Positions 35,471 to 45,576 of a stretch of 64,000 nt of DNA are shown here, one piece after another. A model generated the notes under the pieces. It did no database searches, had not been told where the DNA came from, and saw only the letters and a program-made list of their open reading frames with translations. The stretch's first letter is position 1, and each line of letters begins with the position of its first letter. Made by a program: the position numbers and the translations under genes. The DNA is from CS4-C045 sp963844115 (GTDB taxonomy: Bacteria > Planctomycetota > Planctomycetia > Pirellulales > UBA7805). Location of the stretch: positions 29,153 through 93,152 of the forward strand of contig CAWJNN010000112.1 of the NCBI GenBank assembly GCA_963844115.1, read 5' to 3'.

Positions 35471-37366
35471 ATGACAGATCAGCGTCAGGGACCCTGGCGC
35501 GAGGTTGCCAAACATTATGCCTTGCTGATCATTATTGCCGGCGTAGTGTTGTTTACCAACCTGGGTGGCCCTCGCTTGTGGGATCGCGACGAACCGCGTA
35601 ATGCGGGATGTGCGCTGGAGATGCGGGCCCGAGGCGACTGGGTCGTGCCGGTCTTTAACAATGAATTGCGTGATGCGAAGCCAGTTCTGCTGTACTGGTT
35701 CATTATGTTGGCGCACGAATTGTTCGGCGTCACGGAATTCGCCGCTCGATTCTGGTCGACCATTTTCGCCTTGGGAACTGTCGTCGCCACGTACCATATC
35801 GCGCGTCGGCTGTTTGATCCGTCGATTGCGCTTTGGTCGTCGCTGATTTTGTCGACGACGCTGATGTTCGATGTTGCGGCGCGGGCGGCCACCCCCGATT
35901 CACTTCTAATTTTCTTTAGCACGGCCAGCCTGCTGGTCTACGTTATGGGGACATTCTGTCCGCCAGACGCCAATCGATCACCAGCCGCTTGTTTGCGCAC
36001 TGCGGGCCGTTACTTTCCGAGCGATGGGCGGTACGTCATCGGGATGTACGCCTTGATGGGCTTTGGCATCCTCACGAAAGGCCCCGTCGGGTTTCTGCTG
36101 CCCACGGCCGTGATCGGAATGTTCATGTTAATCGTGCGGCTGCCCGCCACAGAAGCGGCGGGCGATCCGGCCCATCGCTGGCAAGGTCGCCTGATTCGCT
36201 TGCTGCATTGGGCTGCCAGACCCTTTGCTCCATTGCATTTTCTGAAGACGTGTTATTCGATGCGGTTGGTAACCGCGACGGTCGTGGCGGTGGTGATCGC
36301 TCTGCCATGGTACGTTCAAGTAGGATGGCGAACGGATGGTGTCTGGCTGCAGAGTTTTTTCGCTGAAGAGAACTTTGGTCGTGCTTTGCGACCGATGGAG
36401 AATCACGGCGGACCGCCGTTCTACTACCTGCTGGCGATCGGTATCGGTTTCCTGCCCTGGTCGATCCTGCTGATCCCGGCGTTTATCGGAGCTGTATCGC
36501 GCGTTCGCCGAGCGGACATGCGGACGCTTGCTTATCTTTTTCTGCTCTGTTGGGTGGGCGTCTACGTCGGGTTGTTCACGTTGGCCCGAACCAAGCTGCC
36601 CAGCTATGTCACGCCAACCTATCCCGCGTTGGCAATGCTCTCGTCTGCCTTCCTTGTCAACTGGGTTCGCGGCGAAGCGGTGGCTTCCGTGCGGTGGTTA
36701 CGAGCTGGTCTGACGGCCTTGGTCGTCGTCGGTCCCGTCGCCCTGATTGCCGTCTTCTTTGCCGCGCAGCGCTTCCTGCCAGGTGATCAGTGGCTGGGCG
36801 CAATTTTCTTGATCATCACCGCGGGAGCTGCCTTCGCGCTGGTACAGGTCAAGCGGGATCGGCGCTATTCCGTGGCGCTGACAATGGCCGTGACTTCGGC
36901 CGTGTTTTGTACCTCGTTGTTCGGTTTCGCCAGCTTGCGAGTGGACCGGCATCAGCAAATTCACGTCTTGATACAGGCCATCCAGCGGCAGGGCGAAGGT
37001 GTGTCGGTGGGATCGTTCGGTGCGTTGGAACCAAGCTTCGTTTACTACAGCGGGCGTTCGATTGTGAAACTGACGCGGCGTCGTTCGGCAAAGGACGCGT
37101 CACCGGTCCGGGGGGCGTCGGCGGACTGGACTCCGGGTGGTGAGCCCGTCTCGCGTATGGACGTTCGCATGTTTCTCGATCAAAATCCCCGGGCTGTGGT
37201 TGTTACCCATGACCGCTACTTTCGGCAGCTTCAGGACGAGTTCCCTGACGATCTCCGGATCCTGGCGGAGATCCCCTGTTTCTTGAAGAAGCACCAACTG
37301 CTGCTGCTGGGACGCGAATCGTCGACGCGGACCGCCACGTCAGACCTGCTCGACAGGAAGCGTTAA
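35471..37366 (+). CDS. GT39-type (ArnT/PMT-like) membrane glycosyltransferase
   Basis: 631 residues, about 11-12 membrane segments. The first loop has the catalytic acidic pair DRDEPRNAG and RDAKPVLLYW, typical of GT-C enzymes that use polyprenyl-phosphate sugars. Examples are ArnT (aminoarabinose to lipid A) and dolichyl-type mannosyltransferases. The C-terminal soluble domain is ~150 residues. The acceptor is not known. ATG 35471 has GGAG upstream. Confidence 0.85.
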   Translation: MTDQRQGPWREVAKHYALLIIIAGVVLFTNLGGPRLWDRDEPRNAGCALEMRARGDWVVPVFNNELRDAKPVLLYWFIMLAHELFGVTEFAARFWSTIFALGTVVATYHIARRLFDPSIALWSSLILSTTLMFDVAARAATPDSLLIFFSTASLLVYVMGTFCPPDANRSPAACLRTAGRYFPSDGRYVIGMYALMGFGILTKGPVGFLLPTAVIGMFMLIVRLPATEAAGDPAHRWQGRLIRLLHWAARPFAPLHFLKTCYSMRLVTATVVAVVIALPWYVQVGWRTDGVWLQSFFAEENFGRALRPMENHGGPPFYYLLAIGIGFLPWSILLIPAFIGAVSRVRRADMRTLAYLFLLCWVGVYVGLFTLARTKLPSYVTPTYPALAMLSSAFLVNWVRGEAVASVRWLRAGLTALVVVGPVALIAVFFAAQRFLPGDQWLGAIFLIITAGAAFALVQVKRDRRYSVALTMAVTSAVFCTSLFGFASLRVDRHQQIHVLIQAIQRQGEGVSVGSFGALEPSFVYYSGRSIVKLTRRRSAKDASPVRGASADWTPGGEPVSRMDVRMFLDQNPRAVVVTHDRYFRQLQDEFPDDLRILAEIPCFLKKHQLLLLGRESSTRTATSDLLDRKR

Positions 37367-37540
37367 AACGGGGCGATTCGCCGCATCCGGGTCGGACGGT
37401 TTTCCCTTGGGACCGGTTCATTTAAAATCAACTCTGTTTACCTGATCTGTCTTTGGGCCGCACCCTGTCTCTGGGCAGCACTGAACCGTCCGAGCCGAAT
37501 GGCCGCCACCTAATCTTCTGAGGAAAAGCAGCAAAACGTT

Positions 37541-39121
37541 ATGGGGGAGAAATCTGTACCGGTTGGCATCGATTTGGGGACGACCAATTCCGCCGTTGCT
37601 TATATCGACGAGATGGGGCGACCAACGACGTTGGTCAATTCGGAAGGTGATCTAGTTACTCCCAGCGTCGTGTTGTTGGAAGGCAATTCGGTCATTATCG
37701 GTAAGGAGGCGTTGAAGGCGCTGGCCACCGATGCGGAACGGGTGGCTCAATGTGCCAAGCGAGATCTGGGATATCGCGCGTTTCACAAATCGCTGGAAGG
37801 TCGCCAGTTTCCGCCGGAGGCGATCCAAGCCTTCGTCCTGAAAAAAATCAAAAACGACGCTCAACAGATTATCGGCGAATTTCGTCGTGTCGTGGTCACT
37901 GTACCAGCCTACTTCGACGAAGTCCGCCGCAAGGCGACCCAGGATGCCGGCTACATGGCTGGCCTTGAGGTACTGGACATTATCAATGAGCCGACCGCGG
38001 CGGCCATTGCGTTTGGGTATCAGACGGGGATCCTGGCGTCGAAAGCCGGCACCCATACGCAGTTGAAGATCCTGGTCTATGATCTGGGCGGCGGGACGTT
38101 CGACGTCACGGTAATGGAAATCGACGGAACCGATTTCCGCGCGCTGGCCACGGACGGCGATGTCTTGTTGGGGGGCCATGATTGGGACCAGCGCCTGATC
38201 GATTTCGTTGCGGAAGACTTCATTCGAACCCATCAGCTCGACCCACGCGAAGACCCTTGTACGGCCGGTCGTTTGTGGCGCGAATGTGAAGATGCCAAGC
38301 GAACACTTTCGGCACGCGCCAGAGTATCGGTCGCTTGCGACTACCAGGGCCGAGCGTCCCGATGTGAGATCACACGAGATACGTTTGAGGAAATCACTCG
38401 TGATCTGCTCGATCGGACGCAGTTTACGACGCGTCAGACTCTACAGGCGTCCGGATTATCGTGGAATGATATTGACCGCGTGCTTCTGGTCGGTGGATCG
38501 ACGCGGATGCCAATGGTCATCGACATGATCACTCAGCTTGCCGGGAAAGCGCCCGATCGAAGCGTGTCGGCAGATGAAGCCGTCGCGCATGGAGCGGCGT
38601 TGCGCGCGAAGTTGATGCTGGACGAAGCCGATGGGGCGCCGCCGGCCTTTCAGATCCGCAACGTCAACTCGCACAGCCTGGGAATTGTCGCAACCGACCA
38701 CAAGACGTCCCAGCGGCGCACGGCGATTCTGATTCCGCGCAATACTCCTTTGCCGGCAGTGGCCAAGCGTGTGTTTAAGACGAAAACTGACGGGCAAAAA
38801 ACGATTCTGGTGCAAATCGTCGAAGGCGAGAGCGCTTCGCCAGAGGACTGTACGGAGATCGGGAAGTGCGTCGTTCGCGATCTGCCCCCCGGACTGGCGG
38901 CCAAAACGCCGATCGACGTTCGTTTTCGCTACCTGGAAAACGGACGGCTGACTGTCACCGTCAATGTTGAAGGTACCGATCGCGCATTGAAGCACGATAT
39001 GACACGGGAAAACAGTCTCACACAGGAACAGCTGGACAGCTGGATGGAGTACGTTTCGGCCGTCTTTAGCGGTGCTGACGGGCACAAGGCCGCCTCGGAT
39101 TCCCAACAGCGCTGGTCCTAG
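37541..39121 (+). CDS. Hsp70/DnaK-like chaperone lacking the lid
   Basis: 526 residues. The nucleotide-binding domain is complete: GIDLGTTNSAVAYI, VVTVPAYFDEVRRKAT, LVYDLGGGTFDVTV and VLLVGGSTRMP. It is followed by a substrate-binding beta subdomain (NVNSHSLGIVATD, NTPLPAVAKRVFKT) and only a short helical tail. Normal DnaK is ~630 residues with a helical lid. Without the lid it probably binds clients loosely or has a special partner. No dnaJ or grpE is adjacent. GAGGAAAA precedes ATG 37541 at 16 bases. Confidence 0.88.
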   Translation: MGEKSVPVGIDLGTTNSAVAYIDEMGRPTTLVNSEGDLVTPSVVLLEGNSVIIGKEALKALATDAERVAQCAKRDLGYRAFHKSLEGRQFPPEAIQAFVLKKIKNDAQQIIGEFRRVVVTVPAYFDEVRRKATQDAGYMAGLEVLDIINEPTAAAIAFGYQTGILASKAGTHTQLKILVYDLGGGTFDVTVMEIDGTDFRALATDGDVLLGGHDWDQRLIDFVAEDFIRTHQLDPREDPCTAGRLWRECEDAKRTLSARARVSVACDYQGRASRCEITRDTFEEITRDLLDRTQFTTRQTLQASGLSWNDIDRVLLVGGSTRMPMVIDMITQLAGKAPDRSVSADEAVAHGAALRAKLMLDEADGAPPAFQIRNVNSHSLGIVATDHKTSQRRTAILIPRNTPLPAVAKRVFKTKTDGQKTILVQIVEGESASPEDCTEIGKCVVRDLPPGLAAKTPIDVRFRYLENGRLTVTVNVEGTDRALKHDMTRENSLTQEQLDSWMEYVSAVFSGADGHKAASDSQQRWS

Positions 39122-39364
39122 CTGCCTGGTCGTACCTGCCTCACGGTATTCAACTCGATCCGCCGCAATGTTTCGACGGGTTATCTGGACTGTGACGTCT
39201 GAGACGTGACTTCGTCCCGCAGCGAAGCGGCGATCATAATCTCCCACCAGGGAGGTAGCTTTTCAGCGTCTAAACCCCAATTTTCGACCTATTCTTGATC
39301 TAAATAGGCTGCGCATGCGCCTGTCTTGCTCGCCGTACGGACTTGCCAATTCGGGATTTCAAGA

Positions 39365-40924
39365 ATGGACAATCGCCTTCTAGCCAAAAAGGCGTCACAC
39401 AACCGGGTGCTCCTGGTTGATGATGATCCGACGATGCTGCGCTTGTTGTCGACGTGGCTTGAAGTCGCAGGCTACGAGGTAATCCAGACCGACAATGGGA
39501 GGGATGCCCTGCGTCTGATCGAAGAGAAATGCCCGGACTATCTAATTACTGACTGGGAGATGCCGCAGATTGATGGCCCGACACTTTGTCACATGGCCCG
39601 CGGAATGGTCCTCCCGCACTACATGTATGCCGTGATCCTGACCGGTCGCAAGGAATCCGGTGACGTTATCGCCGCTCTCGATTCGGGCGCGGACGATTTT
39701 CTGACCAAGCCCGTTCAGAAAACCGAATTGTTGGTGCGCCTGGCGGCGGGTGCCCGCGTCATCGAACTTGAACGAACACTGTCGGTCATGGCCAACTCCG
39801 ATGTCCTGACCGGTCTGAATACTCGACGGACGTTCTTCGAGCACTTCGAGCGGGAATGGGATCGCTCGAAGCGTCACAAGAACACGCTATCCTGCGTGAT
39901 GCTGGATATCGACTATTTCAAACGCATCAATGACGTGTACGGCCATGCCGTGGGCGATTCGTGTCTCCAGATGGTGGCTCGGATGCTGACCGAGAATTGT
40001 CGCAGCAGCGACGTCGTTTGCCGTTTTGCGGGCGATGAGTTCGTCGCGATTCTGCCGGATTCCGACTTCCAACAGGCGATTACCTGGTCCGAAAGGTTGC
40101 GGGAACGGATACGTTGCCACACGATTCGCGTCGGCGACGTTGCGCCAACCCTGACGGCAACCTGCGGGATCGCGGAACTTGGTGTGAGCGACGACGAAGT
40201 AAAATCACCAGAGGATCTACTGGACCGCGCGGACCAGGCACTGCTGATGGCGAAACAGGCGGGGCGCGATCGCGTGGCGGTTTATGGAATGGCAGGCGCC
40301 GGTGCCCAACCGGGGCAGAGCGAAACTTGTTCGGAACTCTTCCGCTCTTCGACCGCGGCCGATGTGATGGTGCCGTGCAAAGCGACCCTCCAAAGGGGCG
40401 AACCCATACAGCGCGCCGTCGCTGTGCTAATGCAACAGAGTAGCCAGTCGGTTGTTATTGTGGACGAGAGCGGAAAATTCTGTGGCGTCCTGGCCGAGAC
40501 AGATCTTACGCCTGTGGTCCAGTCGGGTGCGGACTGGACGCGGCCCATTCATGAATTCGTGGCCAATAATTTTGTGGCGTTTGACGGAAGCGATCCGGCC
40601 GACCAGGTGTTCGAATACTTGTCACGCGGCAGCGTGTCACGGGCCGTTGTACTGCAAGCGGGATGTCCCGTGGGGATCGTCGGAATGGCCAGTCTGATGC
40701 AGTGGGTCCAGCAGACGCAAGCCGCGTCGTCAGATTCGCAATCCAATACGGAGGCGTCGTCGCTTGATTCCCTGGCAGAGTCGCTGTTGAGCGAGATATT
40801 ACGGTTGCGCGACGAGCTGGCGGTAGAAAGTTCGTCCCCGTCTGAGAATGGCATGTTCGACGCCGCGGCGAAGATCCAAGAACTGGCGACGCATCTTAAA
40901 GACGCCTGCCAAACGAACGGCTAA
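39365..40924 (+). CDS. Response regulator diguanylate cyclase with CBS pair
   Basis: 519 residues. Receiver domain at 1-125 (VLLVDDD, phosphoacceptor Asp63 in YLITDWEMPQ, TGRKE, DFLTKPV), GGDEF domain at ~140-310 with LDIDYFKRINDVYGHAVGD and the active-site loop reading AGDEF instead of GGDEF, then two CBS domains at 340-480 and a coiled tail. It should make cyclic-di-GMP under control of a phosphorelay. CBS domains might sense adenine nucleotides. AGDEF variants can be active. ATG 39365 gives the best domain start. Confidence 0.88.
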   Translation: MDNRLLAKKASHNRVLLVDDDPTMLRLLSTWLEVAGYEVIQTDNGRDALRLIEEKCPDYLITDWEMPQIDGPTLCHMARGMVLPHYMYAVILTGRKESGDVIAALDSGADDFLTKPVQKTELLVRLAAGARVIELERTLSVMANSDVLTGLNTRRTFFEHFEREWDRSKRHKNTLSCVMLDIDYFKRINDVYGHAVGDSCLQMVARMLTENCRSSDVVCRFAGDEFVAILPDSDFQQAITWSERLRERIRCHTIRVGDVAPTLTATCGIAELGVSDDEVKSPEDLLDRADQALLMAKQAGRDRVAVYGMAGAGAQPGQSETCSELFRSSTAADVMVPCKATLQRGEPIQRAVAVLMQQSSQSVVIVDESGKFCGVLAETDLTPVVQSGADWTRPIHEFVANNFVAFDGSDPADQVFEYLSRGSVSRAVVLQAGCPVGIVGMASLMQWVQQTQAASSDSQSNTEASSLDSLAESLLSEILRLRDELAVESSSPSENGMFDAAAKIQELATHLKDACQTNG

Positions 40925-41623
40925 AGCGCCAAACGACTTTCGGGCAGCCGTTCTGTCACTCCTTTGAATGTCGTTGACGCGATCCAGAATATTGGCCAAC
41001 GAAGTACGGTCGCCGTGAATGTCGGTAACGCAGAGAATTCTCATCGATCTTTAAGCAACCGAGTTCGACGTTTAAGCAACAGAGAACGACGGAAATCGTC
41101 CTGGAATGGCGATGACAACTTCGGGAAATTCCTTACTTGCGCGGCGCGACGTGCCAGAGCAGGAATCGGCAAAAAGCCGCTCGACAGATCTCTTTAACAT
41201 GCAATTGCGAACTGGTTTATGTCAATGGGCGTACGCTAGTTGTCACGCGCCGTTTGCGGTGCGATTGGTTTCGGCTCGAGTGCTGATTGTGTGATAGCAA
41301 TCCTTGAGTTTCCGGTCGAATTGGAATCGCCACGTGTTCTGTGTTCCGCGCGGCGTCACGCAAAAAGTTGCCGGTCATCGGAGCGAAAAAAATTCTTGGA
41401 CAGTAGATATATCAATCGGGATGAGAATAGATCTTGCGTATTTAAGGGAAAGTTGATTCAATGTGGGAAGTTGGTGCGCTAGTAAGGTGGCCGAGGCGCG
41501 ATTGCTGTTTGTGATTCGCCTGTTCCTTCTGCTCATCAAGGGTGAATTTGCTTTCCCAGTTGGGTGCCCGGGGGAGGTTTCTTTTGCAAAGTAGGGGTAC
41601 CCTACACCTCAGGAGCCAGAGAT
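40925..41623. other. 699-bp region with a degraded gene and no intact ORF
   Basis: Besides the phosphoesterase remnant annotated separately, two short direct repeats TTTAAGCAAC-GAG occur near 41048 and 41070. No convincing promoter for the histone-like gene was found; TTGCGT at 41434 with TTCAAT 17 bases later is weak. The low-GC stretch 41380-41470 is unlike its neighbours. Confidence 0.4.
40970..41044 (-). pseudogene. 5' remnant of a metallophosphoesterase gene
   Basis: On the minus strand from ATG 41044 the frame reads MRILCVTDIHGDRTSLANIL. This is the first strand and metal-binding D-x-H (TDIHGD) of calcineurin-like phosphoesterases. After about 25 residues the similarity stops and the frame runs on as unrelated sequence into the 3' end of the cyclase gene. 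The rest of the domain (GD, GNHE motifs) is missing, so this looks like a truncated gene left by a rearrangement. Confidence 0.55.
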
Positions 41624-41836
41624 ATGGCTAAGAAGAAAAAGGTCGCTCGTAAGAAGACGGCCAAGCGTTCGACGAAGAAGAAGGCCGCCAAGAAGAAGTC
41701 GACAAAGAAAAAGGCCGCCAAGAAGAAGGCCACGAAGAAAAAGTCGACCAAGAAGAAGGCCGCTAAAAAGACGTCGACCAAGAAGAAGTCCGCCAAAAAG
41801 AAGTCGGCACGCCCGAAGGCCGAGAAGAAGCCTTAA
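41624..41836 (+). CDS. Lysine-rich histone H1-like protein
   Basis: 70 residues of which well over half are Lys, with Ala, Ser and Thr. The chain is built from KKAAKKKST-type repeats and ends ARPKAEKKP. This composition matches the C-terminal tails of eukaryotic H1 and small bacterial H1-like proteins (for example chlamydial Hc). It is likely to bind DNA non-specifically and compact it. ATG 41624 follows AGGAG. Repetitive AAGAAG codons explain the clean codon bias. It is followed by strong hairpins. Confidence 0.85.
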   Translation: MAKKKKVARKKTAKRSTKKKAAKKKSTKKKAAKKKATKKKSTKKKAAKKTSTKKKSAKKKSARPKAEKKP

Positions 41837-41847
41837 TCGCGGCGTCC

Positions 41848-41930
41848 GTGCCCACAACGGCGTTGTGGGCCGGTGTGGAACGTAAATTAGGCCGGCTAGC
41901 AGCAGGCTTTCGCCCGCCGCTCGTCGGCCT
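41848..41930 (+). terminator. Hairpins after the histone-like gene
   Basis: GCCCACAACGGCGTTGTGGGC at about 41849-41869 is a perfect stem-loop, and GGCCG (about 41890) pairs with CGGCC followed by TTTTCTTT near 41930. The second has the T tract expected of an intrinsic terminator. Confidence 0.6.
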
Positions 41931-42057
41931 TTTCTTTGCGCACAACAGGCTCGCCTGGGCGATTAGGAGTTGACCAAACGTGTTGTGGCTGTTAGGTTTA
42001 TCGCTTTGACTGAAACCCCACCGACGCGGCAACCGCGGCGTTAATCCCAAAGTCCGC

Positions 42058-43326
42058 ATGGCCACGGCACCCAACCCACCTGACGTAGAATTCGGCGATT
42101 TAGGCCTCTCCGAGACGATGCTGGAATCGTTGGTACAGGCAGAATACCTAAAGCCAACCGCGGTCCAAGCAGGTCTAATTCCGCGCGTACTTGCCGGCGC
42201 CGATGTGATGGGGCAGGCCCGCACGGGGACCGGCAAGACGGCAGCCTTCGCAATCCCAGTTCTTGAATTGCTCCATCTGGATCGTCGCCACGCGCCCCAG
42301 TCACTAGTCCTCGTTCCGACCCGCGAGCTGGCCGTTCAAGTACGTGACGAAATAGTCAAGTTATCCCACGGTCGAAAGACACGCACGACGGCGGTCTACG
42401 GTGGCAAGCCGATTCGAAGCCAGATCGAGAAATTACGGCGAGGCGTCGATATCGTCGTGGGTACGCCTGGTCGAGTGCTGGATCATATCGGACGAGGGTC
42501 GCTGGAACTGAAAGAGGTAAGGTTCGTCGTTCTGGATGAAGCAGATCGCATGCTGGACATCGGCTTCCGGCCCGACATTGAAAAAATATTGCGATTTTGT
42601 CCCAAAGAGAGACAGACGTTGCTGTTGAGTGCGACCGTACCGCCTCCGGTTGAACGCCTGGCACAGCGATATATGCACGATCCGGAATCGTTGAACTTTT
42701 CGCCCAAAGAGATCTCAGGCGATACGATCGAGCAGTTTTATTTCACCGTCGACCAGGATCGAAAATTCGACTTGTTGGACAGGCTGCTTAAACGCGAGCG
42801 TCCCAAGCAGGCGATAGTTTTCTGTCGCACCAAGCGAGGTACGGATCGCATCGCCAATCGACTGTCCAAGCGGCACAAGGCTACCGGTTGCATCCACGGC
42901 GACCTGCCGCAATCGGCCCGCGATCGGGTGATGAGCGAATTTCGAAGCGGGACGGTCCGAATTCTGGTTGCCACGGATGTGGTTGGGCGTGGAATCGACG
43001 TGACGGGCATTTCGCACATTATTAACTACGATATCCCCCATTTTTACGACGATTACGTGCATCGAGTCGGGCGGACGGGGCGGATGAGCAAGGAAGGTGT
43101 AACCGACGGGATCGCCTACACCTTTGTAACCCCCGAAGAAGGGAACGAATTGACGCGGATCGAGATGCGAATCGATCGGCTGTTGAAAAGGGACGAAATT
43201 GAGGGTTTTTCGACGACCAAAACAGCAGATCCCCAGCCGGAGACCGACGCAACGGAGACGCCAGCCGAGCCCTCGCCGGCAGCTCCTGGAAAACGCCCCC
43301 GACGCCGAATCCGTCGAGCGATTTGA
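42058..43326 (+). CDS. DEAD-box RNA helicase
   Basis: 422 residues with all standard motifs: Q motif FGDLGLSE...PTAVQA, Walker A ARTGTGKT, PTRELA, VVGTPGRVLDH, VLDEADRML, SAT, then the second domain with DVVGRGIDVTG and HRVGRTGR. The last ~50 residues are Pro/Thr/Arg-rich and may bind RNA. It unwinds short RNA duplexes in ribosome assembly or RNA decay; which of the Csd/Rhl/Srm types is not clear. It ends ~100 bases before the convergent dinG stop. Confidence 0.93.
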   Translation: MATAPNPPDVEFGDLGLSETMLESLVQAEYLKPTAVQAGLIPRVLAGADVMGQARTGTGKTAAFAIPVLELLHLDRRHAPQSLVLVPTRELAVQVRDEIVKLSHGRKTRTTAVYGGKPIRSQIEKLRRGVDIVVGTPGRVLDHIGRGSLELKEVRFVVLDEADRMLDIGFRPDIEKILRFCPKERQTLLLSATVPPPVERLAQRYMHDPESLNFSPKEISGDTIEQFYFTVDQDRKFDLLDRLLKRERPKQAIVFCRTKRGTDRIANRLSKRHKATGCIHGDLPQSARDRVMSEFRSGTVRILVATDVVGRGIDVTGISHIINYDIPHFYDDYVHRVGRTGRMSKEGVTDGIAYTFVTPEEGNELTRIEMRIDRLLKRDEIEGFSTTKTADPQPETDATETPAEPSPAAPGKRPRRRIRRAI

Positions 43327-43431
43327 ATTGCGGATTAATAAATTTGTTGTGCCGCAGGCCGATCATTGCGTTGGTTTTTCCCGCCCTACCCGCGTGAACA
43401 GCATGCCGGGCCAACAGCTTGACCCGTGCGA

Positions 43432-45436
43432 TTACACGGCCACCGCGTCCCGCACGATCTTGCATGACGGCAGCGATTCCAGGAAGATCCGACCATAGGG
43501 TTTCGTCTGGATCCGCGGGTCAAGAATAACGACCACGCCGTGGTCCCGGCTCGTTCTAATCAGGCGTCCGAAGCCCTGTTTTAATTTCAACGCTGCCTCC
43601 GGCAACTGGTAATCCCGAAACGGATTGCCGCCGGCGGCTCGTACGGCTTCCAGACGTGCTTCGTGAAGCGGTTCGGTGGGCACGCGGAACGGAAGTTTCG
43701 TGATGATTACGTTGACCAGTGCCTCGCCCGGTACATCGACACCTTGCCAGAAGCTGTCGGTTCCGAACAGGACGGATTTCGGGTTCTGCTTGAAACGTTC
43801 GATCATCAGCGACCGAGGCATACCCTCGGCCTGATTCAAAAGGGAAAAATTCCGTTCGATGAGCCAACTGGTCAGTTCGGCGGCCACTCGTCGCATCAGC
43901 TGGTAGCTCGTAAACAGGACGAACGCCTTGCCGTCCGTGCGATCAACGTATCGTTTGACCAGGGCTGGCAGAGCGCGTTCAAAATTCTCTTTCTCGTCAC
44001 CAGGATCGGGGATTCCCTGGGGCAGGATGATTTCAACCTGTTCGCGGTAGTTGAAGGGGCTGCCCAGCCGCAATTCATTAGTTTGCGTGAGGCCCGCACG
44101 GGATTTGAAGAACTCGAACGAACCCTGCTTCCCCACCGCCAATGTCGCACTGGTCATGATGACGGTAGGGACGCGGTTGAACAATTCGGCGCAGCACTGG
44201 GCCGACATCCAAGGGCGACGCTTCCAGGGTAATGCGACGGTAGCCGCGGCGGGTCGTGTTCGATTCGATCCAGTACACCGAACCGCTCAATCGCTGCTGG
44301 CACCATTCGTCCACCGCCCCGGCGAGTCCCTTGAGGCGATCGGCAGACGCCAGGAAGTCCTGTTTTTTGACGTCGTCCAGGTCGTTTCCCGCTCGGCGGA
44401 CCGCCGTGGCCAGCGCTTCCAATTCCGCCCCCAGCGCGTTGGGAACCGGTTCCCGCTCGTCGACCCGCCCGTTGGCCCGTGCCCGACTGGTCAAATACGA
44501 TTGAATATCATGGAAGAAATCGTCCGCGGCAAAATGGCAACGAGTAACCAGTTTTTGCTCGTCGATCAGATTGAAGTGAACGAGCAGCCCCTTATTCGTG
44601 CGATCGTTGTAGAGACGGTTCAAGACATAGTCGACCTGGCCTGACGAGAGGCTCAAACCCAAGTGGTTTCCGGCCACTGCCTCCATCTGATGCGCCTCGT
44701 CAAAGACGACCACGTCGTAGTCCGGCAGGATACTCGCCCCCGCTCGTCGTAGTGCCAGATCGGTGAAAAACAGCGCGTGATTGACGATCAAGATTTGCGC
44801 GTTGTGAACTCGCCGCCGCGCCTTGTAATAAAAGCATGCCCCGTGATGCGGACATTTTCGCCCCATGCAATTTCCGCTGTCGCTGCCGATTTCCTCCCAG
44901 ACGGCTGGCAGGGGCCGATAGTCCAGATCGGCCTTCGAGCCATCGGTGGTATCCCGCGACCATTGCTCCAGCGATTGCAGTTGCTTCAATTCGTCTTTTT
45001 CGAAAAACAGTGAACCACGACGTTCCAGGGCCGTTCTCAAACGCCGCAGGCTGACATAGTTGCCGCGGCCCTTGACCATTACCGACGAGAATTCGCGCGG
45101 GATCACGCTGTTCAGCAGCGGAAGGTCTTTGTTTAGCAGTTGTTCCTGCAGGCTGATGGTGTGGGTGGATATGACAATCCGTGGCGATCGATCTTTCTTG
45201 TCGACCGCGATGGTGCGCTCTGGACCTTCGGCGGTCGCTGCCAGGATGGCTGGGACGAGGTAGGCAAAGCTCTTCCCAACGCCTGTCCCCGCTTCGACGA
45301 CAAGATGCTGGCGGGCGTCGATCGCGTGGGCGACGGCATGCGCCATATCCATCTGTTCGGCGCGTTCTTCATAACCGGATAGACGAGCGGCGATACGGCC
45401 TTGGGTGCCTAGGATGTCGTCAATGGTTAGTGGCAT
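43432..45436 (-). CDS. dinG: DinG/XPD-type DNA helicase, one frameshift
   Basis: About 667 residues. Walker A EAGTGVGKS, helicase box VVFDEAHQMEAVAG, Fe-S cluster cysteines around NCMGRKCPHHGACFYYKARR, and C-terminal motifs MTSATLA and a QGFGRLIRTSRDHG region. This superfamily 2 helicase moves 5' to 3' on DNA and resolves R-loops and flaps. The frame breaks near 44190 (PLDVGPVL / AELFNRVPTVIMTSATLA), consistent with one extra or two missing bases. The two parts together give the normal length. It lies upstream of no coupled gene. Confidence 0.88.
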
Positions 45437-45576
45437 GGCCGATCACAGCGATTCGATAGCTCTTAAACGGACGCATGGCTGCATCCTATGGGGCGAGGCT
45501 CCCGTCGAGCCGAAAAGCGGGTCAATCCGCGGCGCGGCAGGAGCCTTGCCCTCCCTAAGAATCCGTTGCGCAGTAC

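Noticed and set aside
41602..41857. Hydrophobic Leu/Phe-rich minus-strand frames over the histone-like gene
   Set aside because: They are the complement of AAG lysine codons (CTT); there is no independent support.
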